Source: Holophagales bacterium
Lineage (GTDB): Bacteria > Acidobacteriota > Thermoanaerobaculia > UBA5066
NCBI GenBank assembly: GCA_016714815.1
Contig: JADKBZ010000011.1
Coordinates: 1 to 64,000, forward strand
DNA length: 64,000 bases
Direction: 5' to 3'
In this document: piece after piece, positions 7,833-16,387 of the stretch
Layout of the letters: every line of letters starts with the position of its first letter
Position numbering within the stretch: position 1 is the stretch's first letter
Position numbers and translations under genes: made by a program
The notes under the pieces: model-generated
What the model was told of the DNA's origin: nothing
Seen by the model: the letters and a program-made list of their open reading frames with translations, nothing else
Databases searched by the model: none

Positions 7833-8518
7833 TCTTCGAGGCGGCCGTCGCGGAGCCGGAGGACGCGCGACGCCCGTGCCGCGGCCTCGGTGGAGTGCGT
7901 GGCGAGGACGATCGTCACGCCCCTCGCCGCGACGAGGTTCGAGACGAGGTCGAGGACGCGCTCCCCGGAGCGCGAGTCGAGGTTGCCGGTCGGCTCGTCG
8001 GCCAGGAGGAGCGAAGGCCGGGCCACGAGCGCCCGGGCGACGGCGACGCGCTGCATCTGGCCTCCGGAGAGCTGCCAGGGGAACGAGCCGGTCTTCTCCG
8101 GGAGACCGACCTCCGCGAGGGCGGCCCCGGCCCGCGCGTCGGCTTCCGCGAGGGGGATCCCGTCGAGGAGGAGAGGGAGGGCGACGTTCTCGAGCGACGT
8201 CATCGTCGGCAGGAGGTTGAAGAACTGGAAGACGGTCGCCGCCGTCCGGCGCCGGTAGAGGTCGCGCCCCGTGTCGGAGAGGAGGGAGAGGTCGCGGCCG
8301 TCGACGAGGACCCGCCCCGAGGTCGGGCGGTCCAGTGCCCCGAGGAGGTTCAGGAGGGTCGATTTGCCGCAGCCGGAGGGGCCGAGCAGAGCCACGAAGT
8401 CTCCGGGCTCGAGAGTGAACGAGACCCCGGCGAGCGCCTCGGAGACGGCCCCTTCCCCCTCCGGCCGGCCCGTGCCCCAGACCTTGCGGACCCCTTCGAC
8501 CTCGACCTTCGCACCCAT
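7829..8518 (-). CDS. ABC transporter ATPase, LolD/MacB/AttE class
   Basis: A 229-aa ATPase with Walker A GPSGCGKST (46-54), Q-loop Gln98, signature LSGGQMQR (150-157), Walker B LLLADEPTGNLD (170-181) and a switch His in ATHSTEAA. The DEPTGNLD and FQFFNLLPTMTSLENVALPL patterns are those of the LolD/MacB/FtsE branch, whose permeases are FtsX-like, as found immediately downstream. First gene of the operon; -10 TAGTGT ends 6 nt before the ATG, with no Shine-Dalgarno. Confidence 0.93.
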   Translation of the reverse strand: MGAKVEVEGVRKVWGTGRPEGEGAVSEALAGVSFTLEPGDFVALLGPSGCGKSTLLNLLGALDRPTSGRVLVDGRDLSLLSDTGRDLYRRRTAATVFQFFNLLPTMTSLENVALPLLLDGIPLAEADARAGAALAEVGLPEKTGSFPWQLSGGQMQRVAVARALVARPSLLLADEPTGNLDSRSGERVLDLVSNLVAARGVTIVLATHSTEAAARASRVLRLRDGRLEE

Positions 8519-8524
8519 GCCTCG

Positions 8525-8530
8525 ACACTA
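8525..8530 (-). promoter_or_regulatory. -10 TAGTGT for the AttE-like operon (leaderless)
   Basis: TAGTGT on the minus strand, 6-nt gap, then the ATG at 8518. It faces the divergent wzm promoter (TATCAT at 8578-8583, 11 nt before its ATG). Confidence 0.4.
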
Positions 8531-8594
8531 CGCCGAGCGGGCCTGGCGGGATGGGCCGGGAAGCGCCGTGCGCCGCGTATCATTCGCGACCGGT

Positions 8595-9401
8595 ATGGAG
8601 CGGCTCCGCGACCTCTGGCGCCACCGGGCGCTCATCGGCGTCCTCGTGGCGCGCGAGGTGAAGGCTCGCTACCGCGGAAGCGTCCTGGGCTACTTCTGGT
8701 CCCTCCTGAACCCGCTCCTGATGCTGGCGGTCTACACGCTCGTCTTCCAGCTCCTCCTGCCGAACCGGAGCCCGTCGACCTCTCCGTACGCCCTGTTTCT
8801 CTTCTGCGGCCTCCTCCCGTGGAACTGGCTCTCCTCGTCCATCACCGACGGGGCCTCCTCCCTCCTGACGCACGGCGCGCTCCTCCGGAAGATCCTCTTC
8901 CCGGCCGAGGTCCTGCCGGCGGTCGCCGTCCTCGCGCAGGGAGTCCACTTCCTCCTGGCCCTCCCCGTCCTCCTCGCGGCGCTCCTGGCCGGTGCTTTCG
9001 GCGCCTTCGGATCGAGAGTGCCGCTCGGCTGGTCCCTCGCCCAGGTGCCGCTCCTGATGCTCCTTCAGGCCGTCCTCCTTCTCGGCATCGCCCTCTTCCT
9101 CGCCGCGCTCACGGTCCACTTCCGCGACGTGAAGGACCTCCTGCAGACGGTCCTGGCCGTCCTCTTTTTCGCGACGCCGATCCTCTACACGCTCCGGGAC
9201 CTTCCGAAGGGGAGGCTGACGGGCCTCCTCGCGCTGAATCCCGTCGCGCCCCTCTTCTCCGCCTGGCACGACGCGCTCTTCTACGGGCGCTTCTCGCCGC
9301 CGGAGACGTGGGCGGCCGCCACGGGGGTTTCCGTCGTCTCCTTCGCGATCGGGTGGGCCTTCTTCGACCGCCTGCGCGATTCCTTCCCGGAGGCGGTGTG
9401 A
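8595..9401 (+). CDS. wzm: ABC-2 polysaccharide export permease, Wzm
   Basis: A 268-aa protein opening with LVAREVKARYRGSVLGYFWSLLNPLLML, the standard Wzm/ABC-2 N-terminus, followed by about six hydrophobic helices. FLAALTVHFRDVKDLLQTVLAVLFFATPILY carries the conserved FRDV/LLQ pattern before the last helices. With Wzt it exports undecaprenyl-linked O-antigen or other glycans across the inner membrane. GTG of wzt overlaps its stop (GTGA at 9398-9401). First gene of the wzm-wzt-arn run. Confidence 0.92.
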   Translation: MERLRDLWRHRALIGVLVAREVKARYRGSVLGYFWSLLNPLLMLAVYTLVFQLLLPNRSPSTSPYALFLFCGLLPWNWLSSSITDGASSLLTHGALLRKILFPAEVLPAVAVLAQGVHFLLALPVLLAALLAGAFGAFGSRVPLGWSLAQVPLLMLLQAVLLLGIALFLAALTVHFRDVKDLLQTVLAVLFFATPILYTLRDLPKGRLTGLLALNPVAPLFSAWHDALFYGRFSPPETWAAATGVSVVSFAIGWAFFDRLRDSFPEAV

Positions 9402-10735
9402 GCGCGCGCTCTCCCTTCGCCGTGGAGGCGCGCGGCCTTTCGAAGGTCTACCGCCGCTGGGGCCGGAGCCGGGCTTTCGGGACGCTGAAGTCGGCCTTCC
9501 TCGGGCGGGGATTCGGGAAGGCGCTCGCCCCCTCCGACACGGTCGCCGCCCTCTCGGACGTCTCCTTCGACGTGAAGCGGGGCGAGACGTTCGGCGTCAT
9601 CGGGGCGAACGGCTCGGGGAAGTCGACGCTCCTCAAGCTCGTCGCCGGCCTCTTCAAGCCGACCTCGGGAACTCTCCGCGTCGACGGGAAGGTCTCCGCG
9701 CTGATCGAGCTCGGGGCGGGCTTCCACCCGGAGATCTCGGGGCGCGAGAACGTCGTCATCAACGGCGTCATGCTCGGCCTGACCCGCCGCGAGATCGAGA
9801 AGAAGCTCCCGTCGATCATCGAGTTCTCGGGCCTCTCGGAGTTCATCGACGAGCCGGTGAAGACCTACTCGTCCGGGATGTACGTGAGGCTCGGATTCGC
9901 GGTCGCGGTCCACGTGGACCCCGAGGTCCTCGTCGTCGACGAGGTCCTCGCGGTGGGGGACGAGGCGTTCGCGCGCCGCTGCCTCGACACGATCAAGGAA
10001 TTCTCCGCGCGGGGGAAGACGATCTTCTTCGTCTCGCACTCCCTCGCCCTCGTCGAGGAGCTCTGCGACCGGGTCCTCTACCTTCACGGAGGGCGGGTCG
10101 CGGGGCTCGCCGAGCCGCGGGAGATGCTCGCCGCCTACAGGCTCAACGTGTCCGCCGGAGAGGGGACCCGGCTCCTGGCCGAGCACGCCGTCGAGCAGGA
10201 GACGCTTCGCGCCGAGGAGGCCTCCGCGCCTCCCGCCGCGGCGCCCGGGCCGGGGAGCGAGGCACCGGCTCCTCCCTCGGAGCGCTCGCGCCGGTGGGGA
10301 GACCGGTCGGCGACCATCGACGGGGTGCGGCTCCTCGGGGCGGACGGCGCCGAGCGTTACGCCTTCCGGACGGGCGAGGCCGTCACGGTCGAGATCGAGG
10401 CGACTCCGGCCCGCCCCCTCGCCGACTTCGTCTTCGGCGTCGGCCTCTTCACGCCGGAGGATGTCTGCGTCCACGGCTCCAACACCGAGATCGACGGCTT
10501 CGCGCCGGGCGGGTTCGACGGAACGGCCCGGGTCCGTCTCACCCTCGCCCGCTGCGACCTGGGCCCCGGCACCTACCTGATCGACGTGGCGGTCCACGCG
10601 CGGAACGGAACGCCCTACGATTACTGGCGCGGCGCCTGCCGCTTCCGCGTCGACTCGGCGCGCACCGAGGCGGGTATCTGGGCCCCGGAGCGCTCCTGGG
10701 CCACCGAGGGAGGAGTCACTTGGGTTCGTACCTGA
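9398..10735 (+). CDS. wzt: ABC polysaccharide export ATPase, Wzt, with C-terminal glycan-binding domain
   Basis: A 445-aa protein. The ATPase domain (1 to about 250) has Walker A GANGSGKST (69-77), the Wzt-type signature YSSGMYVRLGFAVAVH and Walker B VLVVDEVLAVGD. A Pro/Ala-rich linker (about 265-300) leads to a C-terminal Wzt_C-like beta-sandwich (TIDGVRLLGADGAERYAFRTGEAVTVEIE ... FDGTARVRLTLARCDLGPGTYLIDVAVH). In known systems this domain reads the terminal modification of the O-polysaccharide, which suggests a capped glycan. GTG start in a 4-bp overlap with wzm. Confidence 0.92.
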   Translation: MSARSPFAVEARGLSKVYRRWGRSRAFGTLKSAFLGRGFGKALAPSDTVAALSDVSFDVKRGETFGVIGANGSGKSTLLKLVAGLFKPTSGTLRVDGKVSALIELGAGFHPEISGRENVVINGVMLGLTRREIEKKLPSIIEFSGLSEFIDEPVKTYSSGMYVRLGFAVAVHVDPEVLVVDEVLAVGDEAFARRCLDTIKEFSARGKTIFFVSHSLALVEELCDRVLYLHGGRVAGLAEPREMLAAYRLNVSAGEGTRLLAEHAVEQETLRAEEASAPPAAAPGPGSEAPAPPSERSRRWGDRSATIDGVRLLGADGAERYAFRTGEAVTVEIEATPARPLADFVFGVGLFTPEDVCVHGSNTEIDGFAPGGFDGTARVRLTLARCDLGPGTYLIDVAVHARNGTPYDYWRGACRFRVDSARTEAGIWAPERSWATEGGVTWVRT

Positions 10736-12459
10736 CGAGCGGGAGCCGTTTCCGCGCCGAGCCGCTCCCGGTCGCCTCCCGCGTCCTCCTGTGGACGCTT
10801 CTGGCGATCGCCGTCGGGTTCCTCTTCGCCGAGACCGGGCACACCCCGTTCTTCGAGCCGGACGAGGCCCGGTACGCCGAGATCCCGCGAGAGATGCTCG
10901 CGACGGGCGACTTCGTCGCGCCTCACCTGAACGGCTACCGCTACTACGAGAAGCCGCCGCTCCACTACTGGGCGGTCGCGGCGTCGATGTCCCTCTTCGG
11001 CGAGGCGGAGTGGGCCGCGCGCCTCCCCGTGAAGCTCTCGGCGGCGGGAATGGTCCTCGTCACCATCCTCTTCGCCCGCCGACGCTTCGGGGAGAGAGTC
11101 GCCCTGCTGGCGGGGCTCATCGTGGCGACCTCGCTGCTCGTCGTCGCGCTCGGGCGCCTCAACACCATCGACACCCCGCTGTCGCTCGCGCTCTCGTCCG
11201 CCGCGTTCGCCTTCGCCGCGTTCCAGGAGCACGAGCGCGCGGGGGATCGCGGGCGTGCCCGGGCCGCGCTCTATCTCCTCCACATCTCCTGCGCGGCGGC
11301 GGTGATGCTCAAGGGGTTCATCGGCCTCGTCCTTCCCGGCGGGGCGATCCTCGTCTGGGCGCTCCTGTCGAGGCGCCTTTCGATCGTGCCGAAGCTCTTC
11401 TCTCCGGGGCCCCTGGTCCTCTTCCTCGCCCTCGTCCTGCCGTGGCACCTCGCCATCGCGCGGCGGGACGGGGAATGGTTCGACTTCTACGTCGTCGGCG
11501 AGCACTTCCGGCGCTACTTCGAGACCGGGCACCGCCGGACCGCCAGCCCGCTCCTCTTCCTCTGGGTGCTCCTCGGCGGCCTCTTTCCCTGGACCCCGTT
11601 CCTGGGGCGAATCGCCGGGGCGTTCCCCTCGATCCGCCGCGGGGAGTGGCGGGAGAGGGGCGCCGAGGCATTCCTCCAGGTTTTCTGGATCCTCGTCCTG
11701 CTCTTCTTCTCGGCGTCGAGGTCCAAGCTCGTCCCCTACATCCTTCCGGTCTGGCCGGCCGTCGCGCTCCTCGTCGCGGTCGGCGTCGAGAGGGCCCGGC
11801 AGCGGGGCGCGCCCCTCCGCCAGGAACGATGGGTCGCCGGGCTCTTCTTCGGGCTCCTCGGCGGCGGAGTCGCGGCATACGCCTTCGGGGCGGGGATGGC
11901 GGCCCGGTACGGGGTGAAGACCGAGGCGGTCGTCGTGACGGCCTTCCTCGTCCTCGGGGCCCTCGTGAACCTCCTTCCGGCGGGCGGGGACTCCCGGTTC
12001 CCCCGCCGGCCCCTCTCGACGGAACGGCTCGCCCTCGCGGTCGGGGGGCCGTGGATCGGAGTCGTCGCGGCGCTCGTCTTCGCCCTCCCGTCCGCCGCCC
12101 GCTCCATCACTCCCTGGCCGCTCGTGGCGGCCCTGAAGAACGAGCTGCGCCCGGCCGACCTCCTCGTCCAGAGGGGGGCCTACCTGCAGTCGCCGGCCTT
12201 CTACACGAAAAGGTTGACGCCGATCGTCGATCTGGGCTGGAGCGAGCTCGATTTCGGACGCGCGGGGGCGGCGGCGCGAGGCCTCCACCTCTCCGAGGAG
12301 GAGTTCGCCCGGAAGTGGAACGGCCCGGGCCGGGTCCTCTGCGTCGTTCACTTCGGACACCTGCGCGACTTCGGCAATCCCGCCCTCGGGCTCTCCCTGC
12401 CGCACGTCCTGGCCCGCAGCCCGAACGGGAAGTACTTCCTCGTGGCGAACCGGCCGTGA
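10720..12459 (+). CDS. arnT: ArnT-like membrane glycosyltransferase (GT83/GT39)
   Basis: A 579-aa membrane protein. After TM1 comes the catalytic periplasmic loop motif PDEARYAEIPREMLATGDFVAPHLNGYRYYEKPPLHYW (Asp48/Glu49), matching the DE-R-Y-E-REM pattern of ArnT, which moves 4-amino-4-deoxy-L-arabinose from undecaprenyl phosphate to lipid A. Around ten further helices and a C-terminal periplasmic domain follow. I place the start at TTG 10720, which has a strong SD (GGGAGGAG, 10708-10715) and overlaps the wzt end by 16 bp. The neighbouring arnC, arnA and arnD support the ArnT reading over a generic GT39. Confidence 0.85.
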   Translation: MGSYLTSGSRFRAEPLPVASRVLLWTLLAIAVGFLFAETGHTPFFEPDEARYAEIPREMLATGDFVAPHLNGYRYYEKPPLHYWAVAASMSLFGEAEWAARLPVKLSAAGMVLVTILFARRRFGERVALLAGLIVATSLLVVALGRLNTIDTPLSLALSSAAFAFAAFQEHERAGDRGRARAALYLLHISCAAAVMLKGFIGLVLPGGAILVWALLSRRLSIVPKLFSPGPLVLFLALVLPWHLAIARRDGEWFDFYVVGEHFRRYFETGHRRTASPLLFLWVLLGGLFPWTPFLGRIAGAFPSIRRGEWRERGAEAFLQVFWILVLLFFSASRSKLVPYILPVWPAVALLVAVGVERARQRGAPLRQERWVAGLFFGLLGGGVAAYAFGAGMAARYGVKTEAVVVTAFLVLGALVNLLPAGGDSRFPRRPLSTERLALAVGGPWIGVVAALVFALPSAARSITPWPLVAALKNELRPADLLVQRGAYLQSPAFYTKRLTPIVDLGWSELDFGRAGAAARGLHLSEEEFARKWNGPGRVLCVVHFGHLRDFGNPALGLSLPHVLARSPNGKYFLVANRP

Positions 12460-12511
12460 CGGCTTCCGGCCGCCCGCCGGGGGCGCGTTCGGCGCGCGGA
12501 ACGCCGTCCCC

Positions 12512-12517
12512 TAGAAT
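12512..12517 (+). promoter_or_regulatory. -10 TAGAAT upstream of arnC
   Basis: TAGAAT followed by 9 nt and the GTG at 12527. It may give an internal start so that the arn genes can be transcribed without wzm/wzt. Confidence 0.45.
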
Positions 12518-12526
12518 CGGCAGGTC

Positions 12527-13486
12527 GTGACGCTCCCCAACGCCGTCGCCCGCAAGGTTTCGGTCGTCATCCCCGTTTTCAACGAGGAGGCGAACCTGCC
12601 GCGCCTCCTGCCGAGGCTCGTCCCGGTTCTCGAAGGGCTGGGACGGCCGTGGGAGGTCGTCTTCGTCGACGACGGCTCGCGCGACCGGTCGCTCGCCCTC
12701 CTGAAGGAGGCCGCCCGGGAGCATCCCGGACGGGTGAAGGCGGTGGAGCTCCTCCGGAACGCCGGGCAGCACATGGCCATCATGGCCGCGTTCGGGGAGA
12801 CGGACGGCGAGTACGTCATCACGCTGGACGCCGACCTCCAGAACCCGCCGGAAGAGATCCCGAAGCTCGTGGCGAAGATGGACGAGGGGCACGACGTCGT
12901 CGGGACCGTCCGGGCGAAGCGGAAGGACACCTTCTTCCGGAAGGCGGCTTCGCGCCTCGTCAACCGGACGACCGCGCTCCTGACCGGGATGCAGCTCGGA
13001 GACTACGGTTGCATGCTGCGCGGCTACCACCGCGACGTCGTCGACGTGATGACGGCCTCCGACGAGGTCTCGACGTTCATTCCCGCTCTCGCCCAGCTCT
13101 ACTCCCGGACGCCCGCCGAGATCGAGGTCGCGCACGAGGAGAGGGCGGAGGGGGAGTCGAAATACTCGCTCCTCCGGCTGGTGCGGCTCAACTTCGACCT
13201 GATGACCGGGTTCTCGGTCGTCCCCCTCCAGCTCTTCGGCCTCCTCGGGTTCCTGACGGCCCTCTTCGGCGTCGGATTCGGCGCCTTCCTCCTCGTCCGG
13301 CGGGTCGTCGTCGGGGCCGAGGTCGAAGGGGTCTTCACTCTTTTCGCCATCGCCTTCCTCGTGATGGGGGTCATCATGGCGGGCGTGGGAATGGTCGGCG
13401 AGTACGTCGGCCGGATCTACCAGCAGGTGCGCGGCCGGCCGCGCTTCCTCGTCCGCCGCGTCCACGAGGGAAAGGAGGAGCCATGA
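12527..13486 (+). CDS. arnC: ArnC-like undecaprenyl-phosphate glycosyltransferase (GT2)
   Basis: A 319-aa GT2 enzyme: KVSVVIPVFNEEANLPRLL, VVFVDDGSRDRS (first Asp pair) and VITLDADLQNPPEEIPKL (DXD). Two C-terminal helices (about 235-255 and 275-300) end in GEYVGRIYQQVRGRPRFLV, as in ArnC/DPM-type enzymes. ArnC transfers 4-deoxy-4-formamido-L-arabinose to undecaprenyl phosphate. The NVGQHMAIMAAF-like segment (here NAGQHMAIMAAFGETDGEYV) is characteristic of this subgroup. GTG start preceded by TAGAAT; the stop overlaps the next ATG. Confidence 0.87.
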   Translation: MTLPNAVARKVSVVIPVFNEEANLPRLLPRLVPVLEGLGRPWEVVFVDDGSRDRSLALLKEAAREHPGRVKAVELLRNAGQHMAIMAAFGETDGEYVITLDADLQNPPEEIPKLVAKMDEGHDVVGTVRAKRKDTFFRKAASRLVNRTTALLTGMQLGDYGCMLRGYHRDVVDVMTASDEVSTFIPALAQLYSRTPAEIEVAHEERAEGESKYSLLRLVRLNFDLMTGFSVVPLQLFGLLGFLTALFGVGFGAFLLVRRVVVGAEVEGVFTLFAIAFLVMGVIMAGVGMVGEYVGRIYQQVRGRPRFLVRRVHEGKEEP

Positions 13487-14397
13487 GCGGTCTCGTCATC
13501 TGCGCGTACGGCGACGTCGGGTATCGCTGCACGAAGTGGCTTCTCGATGCCGGCGAGCCGGTGAGGCTCGTCTACACGCACCCCGACGCCCCCGGCGAGG
13601 AGCGGTGGTGGGAATCGGTCGCCGACCTGGCGCGCGCCAGGGGCGTTCCCGTGAAGCTCGTCGGCTCGCTCGACGCCCCGTCGGACGAGGCGGTGATCCG
13701 GGCCGCCGAGCCCGACTTCCTCTTCTCCTTCTACTTCCGGAAGATGATCCCGGCGCGGATCCTCTCGATTCCCGAGCGGGGCGCCCTCAACATGCACGGC
13801 TCCCTCCTCCCCGCGTTCCGGGGTCGCTCTCCGGTGAACTGGGCCATCCTGAAGGGTGCTCACGCCACCGGCGCCTCCCTCCACTTCATGACCGAGAAGC
13901 CCGACGCGGGGGACCTCGTCGACCAGGAGCAGGTTCCGATCGGCCCCGACGACGAGGCGCTCACCGTGGCCCGCCGCGTCACCGAAGCGGCGGTCACCGT
14001 CCTGGCGCGGAGCTGGCCGAAGCTGAAATCGGGAGCGGCTCCCCGTTTCCCGCTCGACCTGTCGAAGGGCTCCTACTTCGGGGGCCGAAAGCCCGAGGAC
14101 GGCCTCGTCGACTGGTTTCGACCCGCGCAGGAGGTCCACGACCTCGTCCGCGCCGTCACGCACCCGTGGCCGGGCGCCTTCACGGACGTCTTCGGGCCGC
14201 GCGTCACGATCTGGAGAACCCGGCTCTCCGGCTACGGGGGCCACGACACCTTCCCCGGAAAGATCGAGCTCACGGAGAAGTCGGTCATCGTCTTCTGCGG
14301 CGACGACCGGCCCGTGGAAATCCTCCTGGCGCGCCCCGAGGGGCAGCCGGACATGAACGAGGCTGCCTTCCGGGCCTGGACCCTGGCCCGGGGCTGA
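13483..14397 (+). CDS. arnA: ArnA formyltransferase domain as a stand-alone protein
   Basis: A 304-aa protein matching the N-terminal half of E. coli ArnA (UDP-L-Ara4N 10-formyl-THF formyltransferase). Catalytic residues are present as Asn103 and His105 in ALNMHGSLLPAFRGRSPVNWAI, and Asp141 in KPDAGDLVDQ, equivalent to E. coli N102, H104 and D140. The remainder is the C-terminal OB-like FMT domain (WFRPAQEVHDLVRAVTHPWPGAF). In E. coli this is fused to the dehydrogenase; here the two are separate neighbours 18 bp apart. ATGA overlap with arnC. Confidence 0.9.
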   Translation: MSGLVICAYGDVGYRCTKWLLDAGEPVRLVYTHPDAPGEERWWESVADLARARGVPVKLVGSLDAPSDEAVIRAAEPDFLFSFYFRKMIPARILSIPERGALNMHGSLLPAFRGRSPVNWAILKGAHATGASLHFMTEKPDAGDLVDQEQVPIGPDDEALTVARRVTEAAVTVLARSWPKLKSGAAPRFPLDLSKGSYFGGRKPEDGLVDWFRPAQEVHDLVRAVTHPWPGAFTDVFGPRVTIWRTRLSGYGGHDTFPGKIELTEKSVIVFCGDDRPVEILLARPEGQPDMNEAAFRAWTLARG

Positions 14398-14415
14398 GGC
14401 GGCCGGAAAGGCGCG

Positions 14416-15447
14416 ATGCGCGTCCTCATCCTGGGAGTCAACGGCTTCATCGGCAATGCCCTCACGCGGCGGATCCTCGGCACGACCGACTGGGAGGTCT
14501 ACGGCCTCGACGTCGGAAGCGACCGGATTGCGGAGTTCCTCGACGACAGCAGGTTCCGCTTCCTCGAGGGGGACATCGCCATCAACCGCGAGTGGATCGA
14601 GTACCACGTCAAGAAGTGCGACGTCGTCCTCCCGCTCGTGGCCATCGCGACGCCCGCGACCTACGTCAAGAACCCGCTGTCGGTCTTCGAGCTCGACTTC
14701 GAGGAGAACCTCAGGATCGTCAAGATGGCGGCCAAGTACGGCAAGCGGGTCGTCTTCCCGTCGACGTCCGAGGTCTACGGGATGTGTCCCGACCGCGAGT
14801 TCGACGAGGACACCTCTCCCCTCGTCTACGGCCCGATCCGCAAGGAGCGCTGGATCTACTCCGCTTCAAAGCAGCTGCTCGACCGGGTCATCTGGGCCAT
14901 GGGGAACGCCAGCGGCCTGCGCTTCACCCTCTTCCGCCCCTTCAACTGGTACGGGCCGCACCTCGACAACGTCGACGCGCCGAAGGAGGGATCGAGCCGC
15001 GTCCTGACGCAGTTCCTCCACAACATCCTCTACGGCGTCCCGATCAAGCTCGTCGACGGCGGGCACCAGCGGCGCTCCTTCACGTTCATCGAGGACGGGA
15101 TCGACGGGCTGATGAAGATCCTCGTCAACGAGAACGGCTGCGCCGACGGCCAGATCTTCAACATCGGCAACCCCTCGGCCGACCTCTCGATCCGCGAGCT
15201 CGCCCAGCAGCTCCTCGCGGCCGTCGGGACCTACGAGAGGTTCGCCCCGCTCGCGCGGGACGCGAAGGTCGTCGAGGTCTCCTCCGCCGACTACTACGGC
15301 GCGAACTACCAGGACATCGAGACGCGTGTCCCGTCGATCCGGAAGGCGAAGGAGTGCCTCGGCTGGGAGCCGACCACCGACTTCCCGACGGGGCTGAAGA
15401 AGACCCTCGACTTCTACCTCTCCGGGCGGACGACGCCCGAGGTGTAG
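14416..15447 (+). CDS. arnA: ArnA UDP-glucuronic acid C4 dehydrogenase/decarboxylase domain
   Basis: A 343-aa SDR protein strikingly close to the C-terminal half of E. coli ArnA. It opens MRVLILGVNGFIGN (NAD site) and contains WIEYHVKKCDVVLPLVAIATP, FPSTSEVYGMC, RWIYSASKQLLDRVIWA and LFRPFNWYGP. It should oxidise UDP-glucuronate and decarboxylate it to UDP-4-keto-pentose, the precursor of L-Ara4N. The next step needs an ArnB aminotransferase, which is not in the window. Confidence 0.93.
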   Translation: MRVLILGVNGFIGNALTRRILGTTDWEVYGLDVGSDRIAEFLDDSRFRFLEGDIAINREWIEYHVKKCDVVLPLVAIATPATYVKNPLSVFELDFEENLRIVKMAAKYGKRVVFPSTSEVYGMCPDREFDEDTSPLVYGPIRKERWIYSASKQLLDRVIWAMGNASGLRFTLFRPFNWYGPHLDNVDAPKEGSSRVLTQFLHNILYGVPIKLVDGGHQRRSFTFIEDGIDGLMKILVNENGCADGQIFNIGNPSADLSIRELAQQLLAAVGTYERFAPLARDAKVVEVSSADYYGANYQDIETRVPSIRKAKECLGWEPTTDFPTGLKKTLDFYLSGRTTPEV

Positions 15448-15448
15448 C

Positions 15449-16387
15449 GTCCTCCCTCCGCGCCTCGCCCTGAAGGTCGACGTCGACACGCTGCGTGGGA
15501 CGGTCGAGGGGGTTCCCCGCCTCCTCGACCTCCTCGCCCGGCACGGCGCGCGCGCCACGTTCCTCTTTTCCCTCGGACCGGACTCGACCGGAAAGGCCGT
15601 GAAGCGCGTCTTCCGCCGAGGTTTCGTGAAGAAGGTGCTGAGCGCGTCGCCGGCGGCGTCCTACGGGATCCGGACGATGCTCTACGGGACGCTCCTTCCC
15701 GCCCCCGTCATCGGGACGCGGAAGGAGGCCGTCCTCAGGATGCGCGAGGTGGCCGCGGCGGGGCACGAGTGCGGCGTCCACGCCTGGGACCACGTCGACT
15801 GGCACGACCGGCTGCCCGGCATGGACCGGACGGAAGTCTTCGAGACGTTCGGTCGTGCGGCGAACAGGTTCGCGGAGATCTTCGGCCGGCCGGCGGAGGT
15901 TGCGGGAGCGCCCGGCTGGACGGCCAGCGGCGTTTCCGTCGAGGCCTACGAGGCGCGCGGGATCCGCGTGGCTTCCGATACGCGCGGCGGCTCGCCCTTC
16001 CACCCGCTCCGCGCCGACGGAGCCGCCGCCTCGCTCGTGGAGGTTCCCTCCACCCTCCCGACCCTCGACGAGCTCCTCGCCTTCGACGAGTTCCGCGGAG
16101 AGAAGCGGGAAGGGGCCGTCGACCACCTCCGGCGGGACGTCCGGGATGCGCAGGGGGTCAGCGTCCACTCGATCCACACCGAGATCGAGGGGGGCCGGGC
16201 GTTCGCCGGCCTCTTTGCCCGCCAGCTCGAGGGGTGGTCGGCCGACGGCGTCTCCTTCGTGACGCTCTCCGCGGCAGCCGCAGCAGCCACCCGCGCCGGC
16301 GACCCGCCGCCGCCCGTCCGCGCCCTCCGGTTCACGACGGTCCGCGGGCGTGCGATCCCGGTGACGACCGGAGAGCCCGCCGCCTGA
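15449..16387 (+). CDS. arnD: ArnD-like polysaccharide deacetylase, no standard start codon
   Basis: Matches ArnD (deformylase acting on undecaprenyl-phosphate-L-Ara4FN). LKVDVDTLRGTVEGVPRLL aligns with the E. coli N-terminus, and HECGVHAWDHVDWHDR carries the His motif of the NodB fold. VHSIHTEIEGG supplies the late catalytic motif. In this frame there is no ATG, GTG or TTG between the stop at 15395-15397 and GTG 15599, which would delete the essential DVD motif. By alignment the start is near 15449-15470: GTC 15449, just after the arnA stop, or CTG 15470. A start mutation, a near-cognate start or a sequence error are all possible. Confidence 0.78.
   Translation, partial: VLPPRLALKVDVDTLRGTVEGVPRLLDLLARHGARATFLFSLGPDSTGKAVKRVFRRGFVKKVLSASPAASYGIRTMLYGTLLPAPVIGTRKEAVLRMREVAAAGHECGVHAWDHVDWHDRLPGMDRTEVFETFGRAANRFAEIFGRPAEVAGAPGWTASGVSVEAYEARGIRVASDTRGGSPFHPLRADGAAASLVEVPSTLPTLDELLAFDEFRGEKREGAVDHLRRDVRDAQGVSVHSIHTEIEGGRAFAGLFARQLEGWSADGVSFVTLSAAAAAATRAGDPPPPVRALRFTTVRGRAIPVTTGEPAA

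Noticed and set aside
15395..15449. ArnA-ArnD fusion or stop read-through at the arnA TAG
   Set aside because: arnD is in a different frame from arnA at this point, so simple read-through cannot join them. No slippery sequence is evident.
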